In this document: positions 5,805-6,897 of the stretch, piece by piece | Layout of the letters: each line of letters opens with the position of its first letter | Position numbering within the stretch: position 1 is the first letter of the stretch | Origin: Cellvibrionales bacterium UBA2511 | GTDB taxonomy: Bacteria; Pseudomonadota; Gammaproteobacteria; Pseudomonadales; Porticoccaceae | DNA: 6,897 bases | Reading direction: 5' to 3' | NCBI GenBank assembly: GCA_002341315.1 | Contig: DDNV01000046.1 | Location: 1-6,897 of the forward strand | Position numbers and translations under genes: made by a program | Notes under the pieces: generated by a model | What the model was told of the DNA's origin: nothing | What the model saw: only the letters and a program-made list of their open reading frames with translations | Database searches by the model: none

Positions 5805-6897
5805 ATGGCAAGAATGTATTTTGGTACAGATGGTATTCGCGGGCGCGTTGGTGTGCATCCGATCACAGCAGATTTTGTGCTCAAACTGGGTTGGGCTGCA
5901 GGCAAAGTTTTCAGTTCTCAGTCCGGTGGGCGAAAACTGATCGTTATGGGTAAAGATACCCGGGTATCGGGTTATATGTTTGAGTCCGCACTGCAGGCAG
6001 GGCTGATTGCTGCCGGCGTCGATGTGGCCCTGTTAGGCCCGATGCCAACCCCCGCCATTGCCTATTTGACCCGGACTTTTCGGGCCCAGGCAGGGATTGT
6101 CATCAGTGCATCCCACAATCCTTACTACGATAACGGGATAAAGTTTTTTGGCGGTGATGGTTTCAAGTTGCCCGATGAAGTGGAGCTGGCCATTGAAAGC
6201 TATATGGACAAGCCACTAGTGACCGAGGACTCCCTTAAATTAGGCAAGGCACACCGGGTTCCCGATGCAGTGGGTCGCTATATCGAGTTCTGCAAAGGCA
6301 CCCTGCCATCAGGCAGTGATTTTCAGGGTTTAAAGATTGTTGTGGACTGCGCCAATGGCGCCACCTACCACACCGGGCCCAATGTGTTCAGGGAGCTGGG
6401 CGCAGAAGTTGTAGAGATGGCGGTGGATCCGGATGGTTTTAATATCAATGAGGACTGTGGTTCCACTCGCCCCGCCCTGCTACAGGATGCCGTTATCCGC
6501 GAGAAGGCCGATATGGGCATTGCGTTTGATGGCGATGGCGACCGGGTGATGTTTGTGGATCACAAGGGGCATATGGTGGATGGCGATGAATTGCTTTTTG
6601 TGATTGCAAAACATCGTCACCAGCGCGGCGAATGTAGCGGTGTTGCCGGAACCTTGATGAGTAACCTGGGCATGGAGCTTTCACTCAAGGAGCTCGGTAT
6701 ACCGTTTTATCGTGCCAACGTGGGTGATCGTTATGTCATTGAGGCAATGCGTGAGCGCAAATGGCAGTTGGGGGGGGAGAGCTCGGGTCACATTATCTGC
6801 AGTGATCTCACCACTACCGGCGATGGGGTAGTGGCGGCCCTGCAGGTATTGCATGCAATGCGCGATACAGATACGCCTCTGAATGCACTCAAAAAAG
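5805..6897 (+). CDS. glmM: phosphoglucosamine mutase, N-terminal 364 codons (3' end outside window)
   Basis: GlmM interconverts glucosamine-6-phosphate and glucosamine-1-phosphate, the step leading to UDP-GlcNAc for peptidoglycan and lipopolysaccharide. The frame is open from the ATG at 5805 to the window edge: 364 full codons of about 445 expected. The N-terminus [16 protein letters not shown] is typical. The phosphoserine loop is ISASHNP, with active serine S103 (E. coli S102). The metal loop is DGDGDR, with D242, D244 and D246. The sugar-binding loop is GGESSGH (323-329). The C-terminal phosphate-binding domain lies outside. The ribosome site GAGGGA (5793-5798) sits in the last folP codons, six bases before the ATG, and the intergenic gap is 3 bp, so folP and glmM are probably translated from one message. 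The GG of GGESSGH is encoded within a run of eight G (6770-6777); the frame is intact there. Identity is certain; the true end cannot be seen. Confidence 0.97.
   Translation, partial: MARMYFGTDGIRGRVGVHPITADFVLKLGWAAGKVFSSQSGGRKLIVMGKDTRVSGYMFESALQAGLIAAGVDVALLGPMPTPAIAYLTRTFRAQAGIVISASHNPYYDNGIKFFGGDGFKLPDEVELAIESYMDKPLVTEDSLKLGKAHRVPDAVGRYIEFCKGTLPSGSDFQGLKIVVDCANGATYHTGPNVFRELGAEVVEMAVDPDGFNINEDCGSTRPALLQDAVIREKADMGIAFDGDGDRVMFVDHKGHMVDGDELLFVIAKHRHQRGECSGVAGTLMSNLGMELSLKELGIPFYRANVGDRYVIEAMRERKWQLGGESSGHIICSDLTTTGDGVVAALQVLHAMRDTDTPLNALKK

Noticed and set aside
5132..5905. Minus-strand open frame (257 codons) opposite folP and the start of glmM
   Set aside because: It is antisense to conserved folP motifs and has a Ser/Thr/Pro-rich translation without a recognisable domain.
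1..6897. CRISPR array, tRNA or rRNA gene, insertion sequence, attachment site or toxin-antitoxin pair
   Set aside because: By eye I saw no regularly spaced repeats, no cloverleaf-like sequence in the gaps and no transposase-like protein. The gaps (18, 56, 98, 110 and 3 bp) are too small for most of these.

Overview
This window is an ordinary, tightly packed housekeeping segment of a bacterial chromosome, almost certainly from a gammaproteobacterium. All seven genes are readily recognised, and every intact one is about the usual length for its family. The order is carB (3' part) - greA - yhbY (minus strand) - rlmE - ftsH - folP - glmM (5' part). As I recall, carAB-greA joined to yhbY-rlmE-ftsH-folP-glmM is the arrangement of Pseudomonas and related lineages. 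In E. coli the same greA-to-glmM block exists but carAB lies elsewhere. The FtsH N-terminus MNDMAKN and the general protein style fit Pseudomonadales or Cellvibrionales-like bacteria. That placement is inference; I could not run a search.

Region by region. Bases 1-1338 hold the last 445 codons of carB, the large subunit of carbamoyl-phosphate synthetase. The carB stop overlaps the greA start by one base. greA (1338-1814) converges on yhbY (1833-2153, minus), with a perfect 9-bp hairpin across the greA end. yhbY and rlmE (2210-2836) diverge from a 56-bp gap. ftsH (2935-4851) follows rlmE after 98 bp that contain a hairpin and a candidate promoter. ftsH is followed by a strong GC hairpin and a delayed T-run. 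folP (4962-5801) and glmM (5805 to the window edge) are only 3 bp apart and probably co-translated.

How the genes work together. They share no single pathway. carB supplies carbamoyl phosphate for pyrimidine and arginine synthesis. GreA rescues backtracked RNA polymerase. YhbY and RlmE act on the large ribosomal subunit. FtsH is the membrane quality-control protease. FolP makes dihydropteroate for folate, and GlmM makes glucosamine-1-phosphate for peptidoglycan and LPS. All appear intact, with the catalytic residues I know of conserved.

I found no mobile element, CRISPR array, tRNA, rRNA, prophage, toxin-antitoxin pair or other accessory system, and no gene of unknown family. The observations in the findings list are small: intergenic hairpins, candidate promoters, a TTG start and poly-G runs. 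I do not think this window contains an undescribed system.
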